Below are positions 1-8,394 of a stretch of 54,283 nucleotides of DNA, one piece after another. The stretch's first letter is position 1, and every line of letters begins with the position of its first letter. Source of the DNA: Chloroflexi bacterium B3_Chlor (GTDB lineage Bacteria; Chloroflexota; Anaerolineae; UBA7937; B3-Chlor); contig NJBK01000017.1 of the NCBI GenBank assembly GCA_005223035.1, positions 1-54,283 on the forward strand, written 5' to 3'. The position numbers and the translations under genes are program-made. The notes under the pieces are model-generated. The model was not told where the DNA came from and made no database searches. It was given only the letters and a program-made list of their open reading frames with translations.

Positions 1-172
1 GCACCGCGTGGTTCAGGTCCATGGCCTCGCCCTCGGCCCTGGCGCGGTTGGCATCTATGAGTACGATCTCCGGCGCCAGCCCACTGAGGAGCAGCGCGTA
101 GGCGAAGGTGGCGCCCACGTTGCCCACACCGACGATGGCCACACGGACGGGATGAGGATGTGCGTGAATCAC
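1..172 (-). CDS. ldh: L-lactate dehydrogenase, N-terminal part (runs off window)
   Basis: The reverse strand encodes an NAD-binding Rossmann N-terminus: VAIVGVGNVGATFAY (GxGxxG dinucleotide loop), then EIVLIDAN with the acidic residue that binds the NAD ribose, then GEAMDLNHAV. The DLNH block is typical of L-lactate dehydrogenase rather than malate dehydrogenase (which usually reads DLxxx without NH), so reversible pyruvate/lactate interconversion in the cytoplasm is the likely reaction. A GTG start at 172 has AAGG about 7 nt upstream; a TTG at 181 is an alternative. Only about 57 codons lie in the window, so catalytic His and substrate Arg cannot be checked. Confidence 0.82.
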   Translation of the reverse strand, partial: MIHAHPHPVRVAIVGVGNVGATFAYALLLSGLAPEIVLIDANRARAEGEAMDLNHAV

Positions 173-181
173 TGTGTCCAA

Positions 182-503
182 CCTTGCATTGGTGAACTAG
201 GTGAAGGCCCAGCTATGACGATTGTACTCCAACCCGCGGCGGAACGCGAAGCTGTGCAGGCACTAGGAGTCTTGAGACGCTGACGAGGGAGACCGACTCC
301 TCGGCCTGCGCAGGGGGCAGTTGAGCCTCGCTCGCCAGCGAGGCCTTTGAGCTCCGCAGGCAAGCAGAGAACTCGGAGGTGTTGCCGCGCGTGTCAGTAT
401 CGCTCGACTGATCCCGAGATGCTCCAGTGTGGTGAAGTTGCAGATGGGCAGCTAGCGTCGTCATATCACCGCTTGCCCAAACCCTAAACTTTCCGATTCG
501 ACC
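182..503. other. Intergenic region, nothing recognised
   Basis: This is the gap between the divergent lactate dehydrogenase and GntR genes. I see no credible coding sequence; short open frames lack ribosome binding sites and recognisable motifs. The only clear signals are the promoter and dyad at its right edge, listed separately. Confidence 0.5.
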
Positions 504-532
504 TTGACAACGGCGAAAGAATCTGCTATAAT
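504..532 (+). promoter_or_regulatory. Consensus sigma70 promoter of the GntR gene
   Basis: TTGACA (504-509), a 17-bp spacer and TATAAT (527-532), with an extended -10 TGC immediately before it. Both hexamers match the consensus exactly. Expected transcription start is near 539, giving a short leader to the GntR start. Confidence 0.85.
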
Positions 533-541
533 GTGAGTTAG

Positions 542-555
542 CCTAGGAAACTAGG
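542..555 (+). promoter_or_regulatory. Dyad at transcription start, probable GntR operator
   Basis: CCTAG-GAAA-CTAGG is a 5-4-5 inverted repeat directly after the expected transcription start of the GntR promoter; it also reads as a direct repeat of CTAGGA. The position fits repression by blocking initiation. Autoregulation by the encoded GntR protein is inferred from location only. Confidence 0.5.
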
Positions 556-582
556 ACAATGGACTAATAGAGGATGCTTGAG

Positions 583-1551
583 ATGGAAATCAGGATCGAG
601 CCCCATGGTCAGCTGCCAGTCTATGTTCAACTGAAAGAACAGATCAAGTTCCTGATCCTAAGTGGGGAACTGGAGCCCGGGGCGCGGTTGCCGACCGCCA
701 AGCAACTGGGGGGTTTTCTCCATATCAATCGCAACACCGTTCTCAAGGCGTATCGGGAACTGGTGCGAGAGGGCCTCATCGAGTGCCGGCGGGGGGCAGG
801 CTGCACGGTGCTGGAGCAACCTGCAGCCATTTCCCAATCCGTATTCGGCCGTCTGCTGGCGGTGATTGACGATGCTATCGAGCAAGCCAGCGAACTCGGT
901 GTCGGCCCCGATGATTTTGCTGCGCTGGCCTATGCCAGAGCCAAACAGCGCCAGGACGTCCAGGCGAAGCGCCGTCTGATTTTCGTGGAGTGCTCGCCGG
1001 AAGGCGCGGATGCATTGGCCCACAAGATCGAGGAAAAGCTGGACCTGGAGGTTACCGCGGTCGTCCTTCGTGATTTGGAGCAACCTACGCCCGAGGTCGA
1101 GGAGTTGCTTCAGGATGCGGAAGTGATAGCTACGACCTTCTTTCACATCCAAGAGCTTAGAGAGTTGCTGCCGAAAACGAAGAAGCAACTGGTGGCCCTA
1201 TCGGTGAAGCCGCATTTGGACAGTCTCGTAGAGATCGCTGGGATTCCCCAGGGGACGACCGTACTTCTCGTGTGCCTTAGCGAATCTGGCGCCTCGGACA
1301 TGAAGCGGTCTTTGGAGGATGCAGGCATCAAGGGCTTGGATTTCTCCCTCCGCGGAGTGGACGAACCGGAGAGACTGGCCGAGGCGGTGCCGGAACATCC
1401 TGTCGTCGTGGCCTCCGATTATGTCGCTGGTGAAGTGCTGCCCCTGTTGCGGCCGGATCAGACGTCCATAGTGCTAGACTACACGACTTTGGACGAAGGA
1501 GCGATTTATCTGTTGAGGTCCGTGATCGGTAAGGAAGCACCAGTGACGTAG
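583..1551 (+). CDS. GntR-family transcriptional regulator with uncharacterised C-terminal domain
   Basis: The first 75 residues are a GntR winged helix: VYVQLKEQIKFLILSGEL, then the recognition region TAKQLGGFLHINRNTVLKAY and the wing GLIECRRGAGCTV. This layout (PVYVQL...) matches the YtrA-type branch. Residues about 120-315 form an alternating alpha/beta domain (RRLIFVECSPEGADAL, VIATTFFHI, VLLVCLSESG, PVVVASDYV) that is neither UTRA, FCD nor aminotransferase-like; I do not recognise it and suppose a ligand-sensing Rossmann-like fold. ATG 583 is preferred over ATG 574 because AGAGG lies 9 nt before it but touches the earlier ATG. The very strong promoter and overlapping dyad suggest autorepression. 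Confidence 0.85.
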   Translation: MEIRIEPHGQLPVYVQLKEQIKFLILSGELEPGARLPTAKQLGGFLHINRNTVLKAYRELVREGLIECRRGAGCTVLEQPAAISQSVFGRLLAVIDDAIEQASELGVGPDDFAALAYARAKQRQDVQAKRRLIFVECSPEGADALAHKIEEKLDLEVTAVVLRDLEQPTPEVEELLQDAEVIATTFFHIQELRELLPKTKKQLVALSVKPHLDSLVEIAGIPQGTTVLLVCLSESGASDMKRSLEDAGIKGLDFSLRGVDEPERLAEAVPEHPVVVASDYVAGEVLPLLRPDQTSIVLDYTTLDEGAIYLLRSVIGKEAPVT

Positions 1552-1567
1552 AAGGCTAGAAAAGGGC

Positions 1568-1590
1568 GAGGCTGGGCATCGCCCAGCCTC
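1568..1590 (+). terminator. Perfect 10-bp hairpin after GntR gene
   Basis: GAGGCTGGGC, a 3-nt loop and GCCCAGCCTC form a perfect GC-rich stem 17 nt after the stop codon. There is no following T-run, so it is either a weak intrinsic terminator or a 3'-end stabiliser. Confidence 0.6.
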
Positions 1591-1815
1591 AGTGGCGGAT
1601 AAAGCGCAAACCGACCGGGCTGCTGCCACAGTTCGATCGGCGGGTGGAGGCGTCGGCGTGTACCCCCTGCTAGGCGAGACACGCTGTGCCTTGGACCCTT
1701 TGACGCCTTACCCATATCTATCATACCAGGTATCTGCGGTCTGCTGCAAGCTGGCGAAACTGAGGAGCTTTGGACTAGTCAGTCCGGAGGGATAAGCGCA
1801 AGAAGGAGGTGGAGA

Positions 1816-2097
1816 ATGCTAGGTTGGCGCGACATTGTCGCACAGCAAGAGCGGTACAAAGACCTCCTACGCGAGGCGGAGAGGCATCGCCTCGTTCTAC
1901 ACGAACTGGCCCTGCATGAACGGAAGAATCGCTTCGGCTGCCGCGCGATGGCCTGGCTGGGACGCGCTCTGGTCGCCTGGGGATGGCGCCTACAGGAGCG
2001 TTACGCTGCCAGGCTCGAGGTTCCTGCGTTTCCTGGGGGTGTTACACCCCCTTCTGTGATGAGGGACGGCTGTGATCAGGCGGGGAACTCCTGCTGA
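1816..2097 (+). CDS. Small basic/amphipathic hypothetical protein (93 aa)
   Basis: The ATG is preceded by a strong SD (AGGAGG within 1803-1809), which makes the gene credible. The N-terminal 35 residues (WRDIVAQQERYKDLLREAERHRLVLHELALHERK) look like a charged helix or coiled coil, followed by a Trp/Arg-rich amphipathic helix (CRAMAWLGRALVAWGWRLQERY) that could lie on a membrane surface. I do not recognise the family and infer no function. A 17-nt near-perfect hairpin (2035-2051) lies inside the last third of the frame, so the C-terminus may be poorly expressed. Confidence 0.6.
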   Translation: MLGWRDIVAQQERYKDLLREAERHRLVLHELALHERKNRFGCRAMAWLGRALVAWGWRLQERYAARLEVPAFPGGVTPPSVMRDGCDQAGNSC

Positions 2098-2207
2098 ACG
2101 GGGTGGACACCATGGCCCACGTAGTTACTGGACTGCGCCAGGGGCCGGGCCACACCTGAAATGGCGGCTGCGATCTAATGGTCGGCCTGACGATGAAGGG
2201 ACAACTG

Positions 2208-3177
2208 ATGAAGATCCGCCTGACTCGCACAGACCTGCTGGTTCTCGGCGAAGTAGTGATCTGGGCAGCTGGTTTCAGCGTTGCAAAGTACGGTTTACGG
2301 GAGATAGGACCTTTGGCCTTCGCTGCTGTACGCTTTCTGGCCGCGGCCGTCCTGATCGTTGTCTGGCTGTGGATCGCAGAGGGGAAGCCTGTGATCAGGA
2401 GGGACGATTGGCTCTGGGTGGTCCCGGTGGGCCTGGCACAAATAGGGGTCTGTCAGTTGTTCTTCAGTGTTGGGCTCAGCAATACCACGGCTTCCAACGC
2501 GTCGTTTGCTGGACGGCACGGCGCCCATCTGGACCGCCATCATCGCTACTGCATCCAAACAGGAGAGGATCACTCCGTTGCAGGTTGTGGGCATGCTGCT
2601 CTCCTTCGCAGGCTTGGCTGTGGTTGTCTTGGCGGGAAACGGCAGCTTGACCCTCACCTGGGAGAGCATTCGAGGCGACATATTGATTCTGATCGCGGCG
2701 ATCTTGGCGGGTGCGGCCGCCGTGATCTCAAAACGGCCCTTGCAGCGGTACTCACCGCTGCGGGTGATGAGCATATCGATGGTCTGCGGCAGCGTGTTCC
2801 TGCTGCCCTTCGCTTGGCCGGAGATGGTAGCCCAAGAGTGGACCGAGGTGTCTTTCGGCGCCTGGCTGGCTCTGGCATATAATATTGTTCTGGCTGCGGT
2901 CGTCGCCTATGTCATCTATTTCAAGAGCATCGGCGAGATAGGAGCGACGAGGACTGCGGCCTACAACGCCTTGATACCTCCGATGGCACTGGTGATCGCC
3001 ATCGTCACTCTGGGGGAGAGTTTCACGCCTATGCAGGCGCTGGGAGCGATCCTAGTCCTGGGCGGTGTGGTCCTAGCCCGCTTCGCGCCGGTGAAGGAGC
3101 GGTGGCAGGGGAGTCAGGCCTTACCGAAGGCGCGGAAAACGAGTGCGGGCGAGGCCTGCCCGGTGGCAAGGAGTTGA
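2208..3177 (+). pseudogene. EamA/DMT-family permease, frameshifted
   Basis: A drug/metabolite-exporter-type membrane protein split over two frames. Frame one carries RTDLLVLGEVVIWAAGFSVAK (first helix of an EamA repeat) through VCQLFFSVGLSNTTASNAS; frame two resumes at LLDGTAPIWTAIIA and continues through the second EamA repeat to FTPMQALGAILVLGGVVLAR. Removing one T from the TTT at 2506-2508 restores ASLLDGTAPIW, exactly the family pattern, so the lesion is a single +1 insertion (real mutation or sequencing error). The ATG at 2208 is chosen because AAGGG sits 7 nt upstream. Total length (about 320 aa, ten helices) is normal. Substrate unknown. Confidence 0.85.
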
Positions 3178-3214
3178 GTGTGTCACGGCCTCGTGTTGGA
3201 AAGGAGATACGTAG

Positions 3215-3328
3215 ATGAAGGAGACAGTGCTCGTTCAGAATCGACCGCCAGACGACGGCTACAGGGGTCAGATCACAGGAGCTTGCAGGCCATTTCACCG
3301 ATGTTGTTCTATGAAGATGACAGTTTGA
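3215..3328 (+). CDS. Possible small ORF (37 aa) of unknown function
   Basis: An ATG with a good SD (AAAGGAG at 3200-3205) opens a 37-codon frame starting MKETVLVQNRPPDDG and ending with a Cys-containing basic tail. No family is recognised. It may be a leader peptide for the downstream monooxygenase gene or the 5' remnant of a decayed gene: the following 100 bp hold no continuation I can identify. The case rests only on the ribosome binding site. Confidence 0.3.
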   Translation: MKETVLVQNRPPDDGYRGQITGACRPFHRCCSMKMTV

Positions 3329-3440
3329 TGCAGATGGAGGCGCCTATGAAGTTGAGCACGCAGAACCACTTTTCGGGCGGGCTCTGGATGACACACATTC
3401 GGCGTGATCTGCGCCGTACCAAACAAGGAGAGTTTGAAGT

Positions 3441-3758
3441 ATGATCAGTCGAGTATGGCATGGCTGGACTACGCAAGCGAACGCTGACCCTTACGAGTCA
3501 CTCCTCAAGAGTGAAATCCTTGAGGGCATACAGCGTCGTCAGATTGCTGGTTACCGAGGAATTCATCTCTTGCGGCGAAATCTGGGGGATGAGGTGGAGT
3601 TCATCACCATCATGTGGTTTGACTCAGTGGAAGCAATTCGTACTTTCGCAGGGGAAGATTACGAATTAGCAGTGGTTCCACCCAAGGCAAGAGCTCTGCT
3701 TTCACGGTTTGATGCACGCTCGCAGCATTATGAAGTGAAGGTTGAAACGAAGGCCTGA
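3441..3758 (+). CDS. Antibiotic biosynthesis monooxygenase (ABM) domain protein
   Basis: A single-domain, about 105-aa dimeric ferredoxin-fold protein. MISRVWHGWT at the N-terminus, GYRGIHLLRRNLGDEVEFITIMWFDS in the middle (strand-turn-strand) and AIRTFAGEDYELAVVPPKARALL followed by HYEVKVE at the end are the usual pattern of short ABM-family proteins found in soil bacteria. Members range from quinone-forming oxygenases to heme-degrading enzymes, and many have no known substrate, so only the fold is assigned. AAGGAG lies about 11 nt before the ATG. It precedes a QueG-like iron-sulfur protein on the same strand. Confidence 0.8.
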   Translation: MISRVWHGWTTQANADPYESLLKSEILEGIQRRQIAGYRGIHLLRRNLGDEVEFITIMWFDSVEAIRTFAGEDYELAVVPPKARALLSRFDARSQHYEVKVETKA

Positions 3759-3897
3759 CCTTGCATCGGTCGAGAGTGTCGAACGGTGAACGAAGGCGCA
3801 AGGTAGATGTTGAGCCAATCGCGACAGAGAAAAGTCCGGCCTTCGCGCGAGAGATTGTGAGTGTGCTGAGTGCTGTGTCACACAGGAGATATCTAAG

Positions 3898-4824
3898 ATG
3901 AGGCAGAAACTGCTAGCTCAACTGGAAGAACAGGGCTACAAAGGTCGAATCGTATCAGCGGAACACCTGCCCGAGCTGCAAGAAGGAATCGAAGGGCACC
4001 GCAGCCAGTGTCTCTTCGACGAGGAACTGTACCAGGAATATCTTACCGGGTTTGAGTTCAACCGGCCAGACAGTGTGCCCAAGGCTAAGTCGCTGATCGT
4101 CGTTGCCATTCCGCAACCTTCGACCCGGATCACCTTCAGGTGGAATGGAGAGCCGGTGCCTGTTCTCGTGCCTCCAACCTATCTGCATTGGGAGGAGACC
4201 GACAAGCGGGTAGAAGACGTCTTGGCGGAAGCTCTTGCGCCAGCAGGCTGCCGTGTCGCTCAAGCAAGACTACCCAAGAAACTCCTCGCAGTGCGTGGCG
4301 GGCTGGGTCACTACGGAAGGAACAATATCTCCTACGTGCCTGGATTGGGAAGCTTTCATCGCCTTGCTGCCTTCTACTCCGATCTTCCCTATCCGGAAGA
4401 TAACTGGCAGGAGCAACAGATGCTCGAGAAGTGCCAGACTTGTTCTGCCTGCCTCCGCGTTTGCCCTACCGGTGCGATCACTTCGGAGCGCTTCCTCATC
4501 CGAGCGGAGCGCTGCATCACTTTCCACAACGAGAAGTCCGGCGACGTGCCTTTCCCGTCGTGGATAAGTCCTTCATCGCACAATTGTCTTGTCGGCTGCC
4601 TGCACTGCCAAAGGGTCTGCCCGGAGAACAAGGATGTCGTGCAATGGATCGAAGACGGGGAAGAACTCTCCGAAGAGGAGACCGCTCAACTCTTGGAAGG
4701 CCTTCCCCTCGATCGACTTCCCGCTGCCATGGCAGACAAGCTTCAGAGGGCTGATTTGAGTGGTCTGGTCGACATTCTCCCCCGAAACCTGGGCATTCTC
4801 CTAGCCAGGGTAAGGGAGGATTGA
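3898..4824 (+). CDS. QueG-like double [4Fe-4S] cluster protein
   Basis: The 308-aa protein has two ferredoxin-like cysteine sets: C179-x2-C182-x2-C185-x3-C189-P and C230-x3-C234-x2-C237-x3-C241-P, with C206 in RCITFHNE between them. The N-terminal half (KAKSLIVVAIPQ, then LLAVRGGLGHYGRNNISYVPGLGS) matches the cobalamin-contacting half of epoxyqueuosine reductase and reductive-dehalogenase relatives. True QueG usually reads RCLSYxTIE at the middle Cys, so this is more likely one of the uncharacterised double-cluster oxidoreductases than queG itself. AGGAG upstream supports the ATG. No tRNA-modification genes are nearby. Confidence 0.78.
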   Translation: MRQKLLAQLEEQGYKGRIVSAEHLPELQEGIEGHRSQCLFDEELYQEYLTGFEFNRPDSVPKAKSLIVVAIPQPSTRITFRWNGEPVPVLVPPTYLHWEETDKRVEDVLAEALAPAGCRVAQARLPKKLLAVRGGLGHYGRNNISYVPGLGSFHRLAAFYSDLPYPEDNWQEQQMLEKCQTCSACLRVCPTGAITSERFLIRAERCITFHNEKSGDVPFPSWISPSSHNCLVGCLHCQRVCPENKDVVQWIEDGEELSEEETAQLLEGLPLDRLPAAMADKLQRADLSGLVDILPRNLGILLARVRED

Positions 4825-5098
4825 GGCTCAGGCCGCGCGGGAAAAGGACTCGCGGCGCCAACCAAAGACCTGCGCGTAACTCTGTGTCGAGTTCGGGGTT
4901 TTATCCAGCAGAGTCTCACAAGCGGCTAGCTGCTGTTTTTTTGGTCAATTCTTTGGTTTTATTAGGTTCCTCGGGCTGATTCTGAAGATGTCAACGAGAA
5001 ACCGAACGAAACCAAGAGACGGTTGAGAATGCACCAATTCGACAATCGCCGCCCCCAACACGAGTGTTGGCGGCGGTACAAGAACTGCGAGGTGAACG

Positions 5099-5443
5099 AT
5101 GACAATTGGCTACGACGCTGAACAGCTGGCGTCCACAGCTCGAGCGATAGGCGCCCAGGTCATCCGAGTCCCAGTGCGCTACCGAGGCCGCGAGGGAGGC
5201 CTAGACGTGGGAGACGTGGACATCGAGCGGCCTCTCTGCGAATTGAAGGATCAGGAGGTGCTCGTGATCGTAGCTCCACTACGCCCTGCTCAGAAAGTCC
5301 CCACCATCTGCGGCCTGTGCGTGACGCCTTACGAGGGAGGCGAATGCCCCGCGTGCAAGGCAGAGCGCGAAGAGGCCAAGAGGGTTGTCGAAGAGAGACT
5401 TCTGTTTGACCAGGAGTTCTCGGCGCTGCTCAGCGAGGGCTAG
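5099..5443 (+). CDS. Zinc-ribbon hypothetical protein (114 aa)
   Basis: The protein has an N-terminal alpha/beta stretch (AEQLASTARAIGAQVIRVPVRYRG) and a zinc knuckle CGLC-x9-CPAC near residues 73-87, followed by a charged helix (KAEREEAKRVVEERL). The Cys spacing fits a rubredoxin-like or zinc-ribbon structural site. I do not recognise the family. GAGGTG precedes the ATG. The gene stands alone, convergent with the phosphodiesterase gene. Confidence 0.5.
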   Translation: MTIGYDAEQLASTARAIGAQVIRVPVRYRGREGGLDVGDVDIERPLCELKDQEVLVIVAPLRPAQKVPTICGLCVTPYEGGECPACKAEREEAKRVVEERLLFDQEFSALLSEG

Positions 5444-5591
5444 GATGGCCCTGGAGTACTCATCATCGTGTGCAGGGCTGGCAAGGAATAACCAAGCAGG
5501 CTGGCGGATCGGTTACAGCCGCTATCTCGTCTGCGTCGTGTTGTGGCCCAGTCGCCGAGTGCGGCGGGGAGAGGGCAAATCTGTGAACCTC

Positions 5592-7292
5592 CTACCTTGC
5601 CCTGAGGGGAGGTACCCGGTCGCTGATGACCTTGGCGGCGATGGCTACGAAGGGCGCAACCAGGGCTGCCAATCCGGTAGGGAAGAGCTGCAAGAGATCG
5701 AGGTAGTATTTGAACCCCCACTTGAGATCGGGCAGATACCAGTCCCAGCTGAGGCCGTAGAGCCAGTAGAAGAGGTCCACCTGCAAGAGGAGTCCAAAGC
5801 CGACGAAGAATGAGGCGTTGGCCGCTGCCATGGCGGTCTCAAGAAGCGTCTTGCCCCTCATCAGCACGCCCACCACCAAAGCGGCGATGATGAGGCTGAT
5901 CGCCCCCTCGACCACCCTCTGCTGCATAAAGCCAGGAATCATCCACTCCTCATTGAAGGCGCTAATAGACCAGTTGAGCCCCTGGAGGAAGAAGTAGCCG
6001 TTATAGAGCAAGAAATAGATCCCTGCACCGATCAGAGGGACCACCAGTTCGCGCTTCTTCGGGTAGAAGGCCACATAGAGCACGGGGATGACTAAGATCA
6101 AGAGAGCAATAGGTACACGCCCCAGTCTCTCCCTCCAGACCCTGGTTTTCTTGGCCGCCTCGGCGTACCTGGGGATCCCGTTGGCGGATTCCCTCCCACG
6201 CTCATAGGCGCTCTCATAGTCCCCTTGGGCCAAGGCCTCCTCAGCCTCGGCTAGCTCGTCGCCGGGGTAGGCACCGGCCCCGATCTCGCTCAAGTATTGG
6301 CCGTAGAAGAGCTGGTGTTGCTGGGCCACGTCTACCGCCCGCTCGCCCTTGACCTGCATCGGCATATCCAACAGGTCGAAGAGGGGCTGGCCCTGATTAT
6401 GGGTCGGCATGGCTATCCCCAAGAGCGTGGCCACGGTGGGGGCGATATCTGCCTGCTCAACCTCGCCATAGGAGCCTGGCCTTATCCCCTCGCCGGCGAT
6501 GACCAGGGGCGCAACAACCACCTCCTCCTCCCAGCCCCCGTGTCCACCCGTGTCTATGTGTCCGTGGTCGGAATTGAGGATGAGCACGGCCGAATCCAGA
6601 TCCATCGCTTCTACGATCTTTGCAATGCGCGCATCGATCCCCCTGGCGAAGTCTCCATACTCCACGCTGGTGCCGCCATAATGATGGCCAGACCAATCGG
6701 AACCAGAGAAGTGGATCCAGAGCAGGTTGGGCTCCTCCTGCAAAGCGGCTAGGCTCTCGTGCAATACGATGTCATCGGCAGCCGTGCGGTCATCTCTTGG
6801 GACCTCCCGAAAGATGGGAGAATCGAGACACAGGGCGAAGAGTTTCGGCCCTACGTCCTCCTGCACCATGGCCGTGGTGAGGCCCTGCGCTTGCGCCCCG
6901 CAGTAGATGCTATCCACCGGGGGTATGGGACCCTCATACCAGTTGGTGGTAACCCCGTTTATCTCCTGATAAGACCCAGTATTGATGATCGCAAATGAAG
7001 GGATGGAGAGGGATGGCTGCCCAACCCGGACGGTAAGGTCAGCGCCATGAGCGCGGAGTTCATTCCACGTTTCCAGTTCCCTTGAGGCATCCAGGCGCAG
7101 ACCATCTTGCAGGACGATGACCACCTGATCGGTGAGCGCTTCTCCGCCTTGGCCAAGGGGGAGAACAGCCGTGTACGGGCTCTGATAGTCGACCAGTTCA
7201 TCCCAACTATGCTCCATCACCTTCTGGCTCCCGAAGCCCATGGCTGCAAGAAGCAACGGAATAACCACCAGAACGGCTATCCGTTTAGGCAT
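5592..7292 (-). CDS. Membrane-anchored alkaline-phosphatase-superfamily phosphodiesterase
   Basis: Residues about 55-310 are a type I phosphodiesterase/sulfatase-like domain: DG at 63-64 (metal), GQPSLSIPSF with the likely Ser nucleophile at 95-99, GSDWSGHHYG (D199, H203), NSDHG (D242, H243) and GGHGG (H251). A signal anchor opens the protein (KRIAVLVVIPLLLAAMGF), and after about residue 400 there are four or five membrane helices (VPIALLILVIPVLYVAFY; LVVPLIGAGIYFLLYNGYFF; AISLIIAALVVGVLM). The catalytic domain should face outside, as in GPI ethanolaminephosphate transferases (PigN-like), so transfer or hydrolysis of a phospho-headgroup is plausible. A GAGGAGG SD precedes the ATG. Confidence 0.8.
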   Translation of the reverse strand: MPKRIAVLVVIPLLLAAMGFGSQKVMEHSWDELVDYQSPYTAVLPLGQGGEALTDQVVIVLQDGLRLDASRELETWNELRAHGADLTVRVGQPSLSIPSFAIINTGSYQEINGVTTNWYEGPIPPVDSIYCGAQAQGLTTAMVQEDVGPKLFALCLDSPIFREVPRDDRTAADDIVLHESLAALQEEPNLLWIHFSGSDWSGHHYGGTSVEYGDFARGIDARIAKIVEAMDLDSAVLILNSDHGHIDTGGHGGWEEEVVVAPLVIAGEGIRPGSYGEVEQADIAPTVATLLGIAMPTHNQGQPLFDLLDMPMQVKGERAVDVAQQHQLFYGQYLSEIGAGAYPGDELAEAEEALAQGDYESAYERGRESANGIPRYAEAAKKTRVWRERLGRVPIALLILVIPVLYVAFYPKKRELVVPLIGAGIYFLLYNGYFFLQGLNWSISAFNEEWMIPGFMQQRVVEGAISLIIAALVVGVLMRGKTLLETAMAAANASFFVGFGLLLQVDLFYWLYGLSWDWYLPDLKWGFKYYLDLLQLFPTGLAALVAPFVAIAAKVISDRVPPLRAR

Positions 7293-7764
7293 GATCTCGC
7301 CTCCTCGTCAGCAATTACCATGTTCCAGGTTCAGCCCATCCAGGCCCGTGGGACAAGAAGAGCGCTGACGATCCGCTCCTTTGCCGAGAGCGATCAGCGC
7401 TCATCACTGTTGGTGGTTTCCCCTTCGCCCTGCGCCGCGCGGCGCAAACGAGGAGTACTGAGTCAAGACACTTAGTGTGTCAGTATTGGCCAACCACTTG
7501 CTAGTAGTGTGACCACTCGCCACAGAATAGCCAGATACCACCGATAGACTCTGAGGTGTTCTCTACTACACAAACACCATTGCCGCCGAAAGGTTGCGAC
7601 CGACCCGGTCGTCGGACTACATGAGAAAGGGCTTGTCCCCATCCAGTCACCGAAGAGGGGCATGGGACTGGGCCCTAAAGCGGTTGACCATGCTACTTCT
7701 CCTTGGCTTCAATGCCGCTCTGTGCTAGACTACCGATGACGCCAAGGGACCAAGAGGAGGCAAG
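7293..7764. other. Intergenic region with a 16-bp palindrome and a probable promoter
   Basis: No coding sequence is evident. A perfect palindrome TGCGCCGCGCGGCGCA occupies 7431-7446. Near the right end TTGGCT (7703-7708), 17 bp and TAGACT (7726-7731) with extended TGTGC form a plausible sigma70 promoter for the hydrolase starting at 7765. Confidence 0.5.
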
Positions 7765-8394
7765 ATGATGTCTTCCCCCGGGAAGAGACTCGAACTCAGG
7801 ATGAGGGCAGTGGGTCCCTGGGAGACCAATGCGTATGTCTTGATCTGCCTCACTACGCGGCTGAGCGTTCTCATCGACCCCGCCGGTGAGCCAGGAACTC
7901 TTGAAGAGATGCTGGCAGACAGTGAGCTCTTTGCCATACTCCTCACTCACAGCCACATGGATCACGTCGGCGCGCTGAGGGAAATGCGTACCAGATTGAA
8001 AGTCCCGGTGATGGCTCACCCAGGGGGCACGGTGCCGGACGTCGACCGGTGGCTCGCTGACGGCGACCTCATACAGGTAGGTGAGCACTCCTTGAGGGTC
8101 TACTACACCCCCGGTCACACCGACGACATTGTCTGCTTCGCCATCGTGGACGACAACCGCGCTATCGTCGGCGATACCATTTTCGAAGGCGGCCCCGGCC
8201 ATACCTCGTCGCCTCAGGCTTTTCAGACCACGCTGCAAACACTGAGGGACACCATTCTGGCGTGGCCCGACGACACGATGTGCTACCCCGGTCACGGTGT
8301 CGCGTTCCGCCTGGGCGACAAGCGAGCTGCCATCGAGGCTTTCCTCAGCAAAGACCACGGACGCTTCTTCGGCGACGCGACGTGGGATATGTAG
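7765..8394 (+). CDS. MBL-fold metallo-hydrolase (glyoxalase II-like)
   Basis: The 209-aa protein carries the full binuclear metal signature: THSHMDHVG (H62, H64, D66, H67), YYTPGHTDD, AIVGDTIF and CYPGHG. It opens with GPWETNAYVLI, the usual first strand pair of glyoxalase-II-type hydrolases, and has the short length of the bacterial single-domain branch. The likely reaction is thioester or ester hydrolysis in the cytoplasm; substrate specificity cannot be read from sequence. GAGGAGG lies before the ATG; an adjacent second ATG is equally possible. Confidence 0.82.
   Translation: MMSSPGKRLELRMRAVGPWETNAYVLICLTTRLSVLIDPAGEPGTLEEMLADSELFAILLTHSHMDHVGALREMRTRLKVPVMAHPGGTVPDVDRWLADGDLIQVGEHSLRVYYTPGHTDDIVCFAIVDDNRAIVGDTIFEGGPGHTSSPQAFQTTLQTLRDTILAWPDDTMCYPGHGVAFRLGDKRAAIEAFLSKDHGRFFGDATWDM

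Noticed and set aside
7431..7446. Replication or partition site at the 16-bp palindrome
   Set aside because: It is a single GC palindrome without DnaA boxes, iterons or par genes; chance or a regulator site is as likely.
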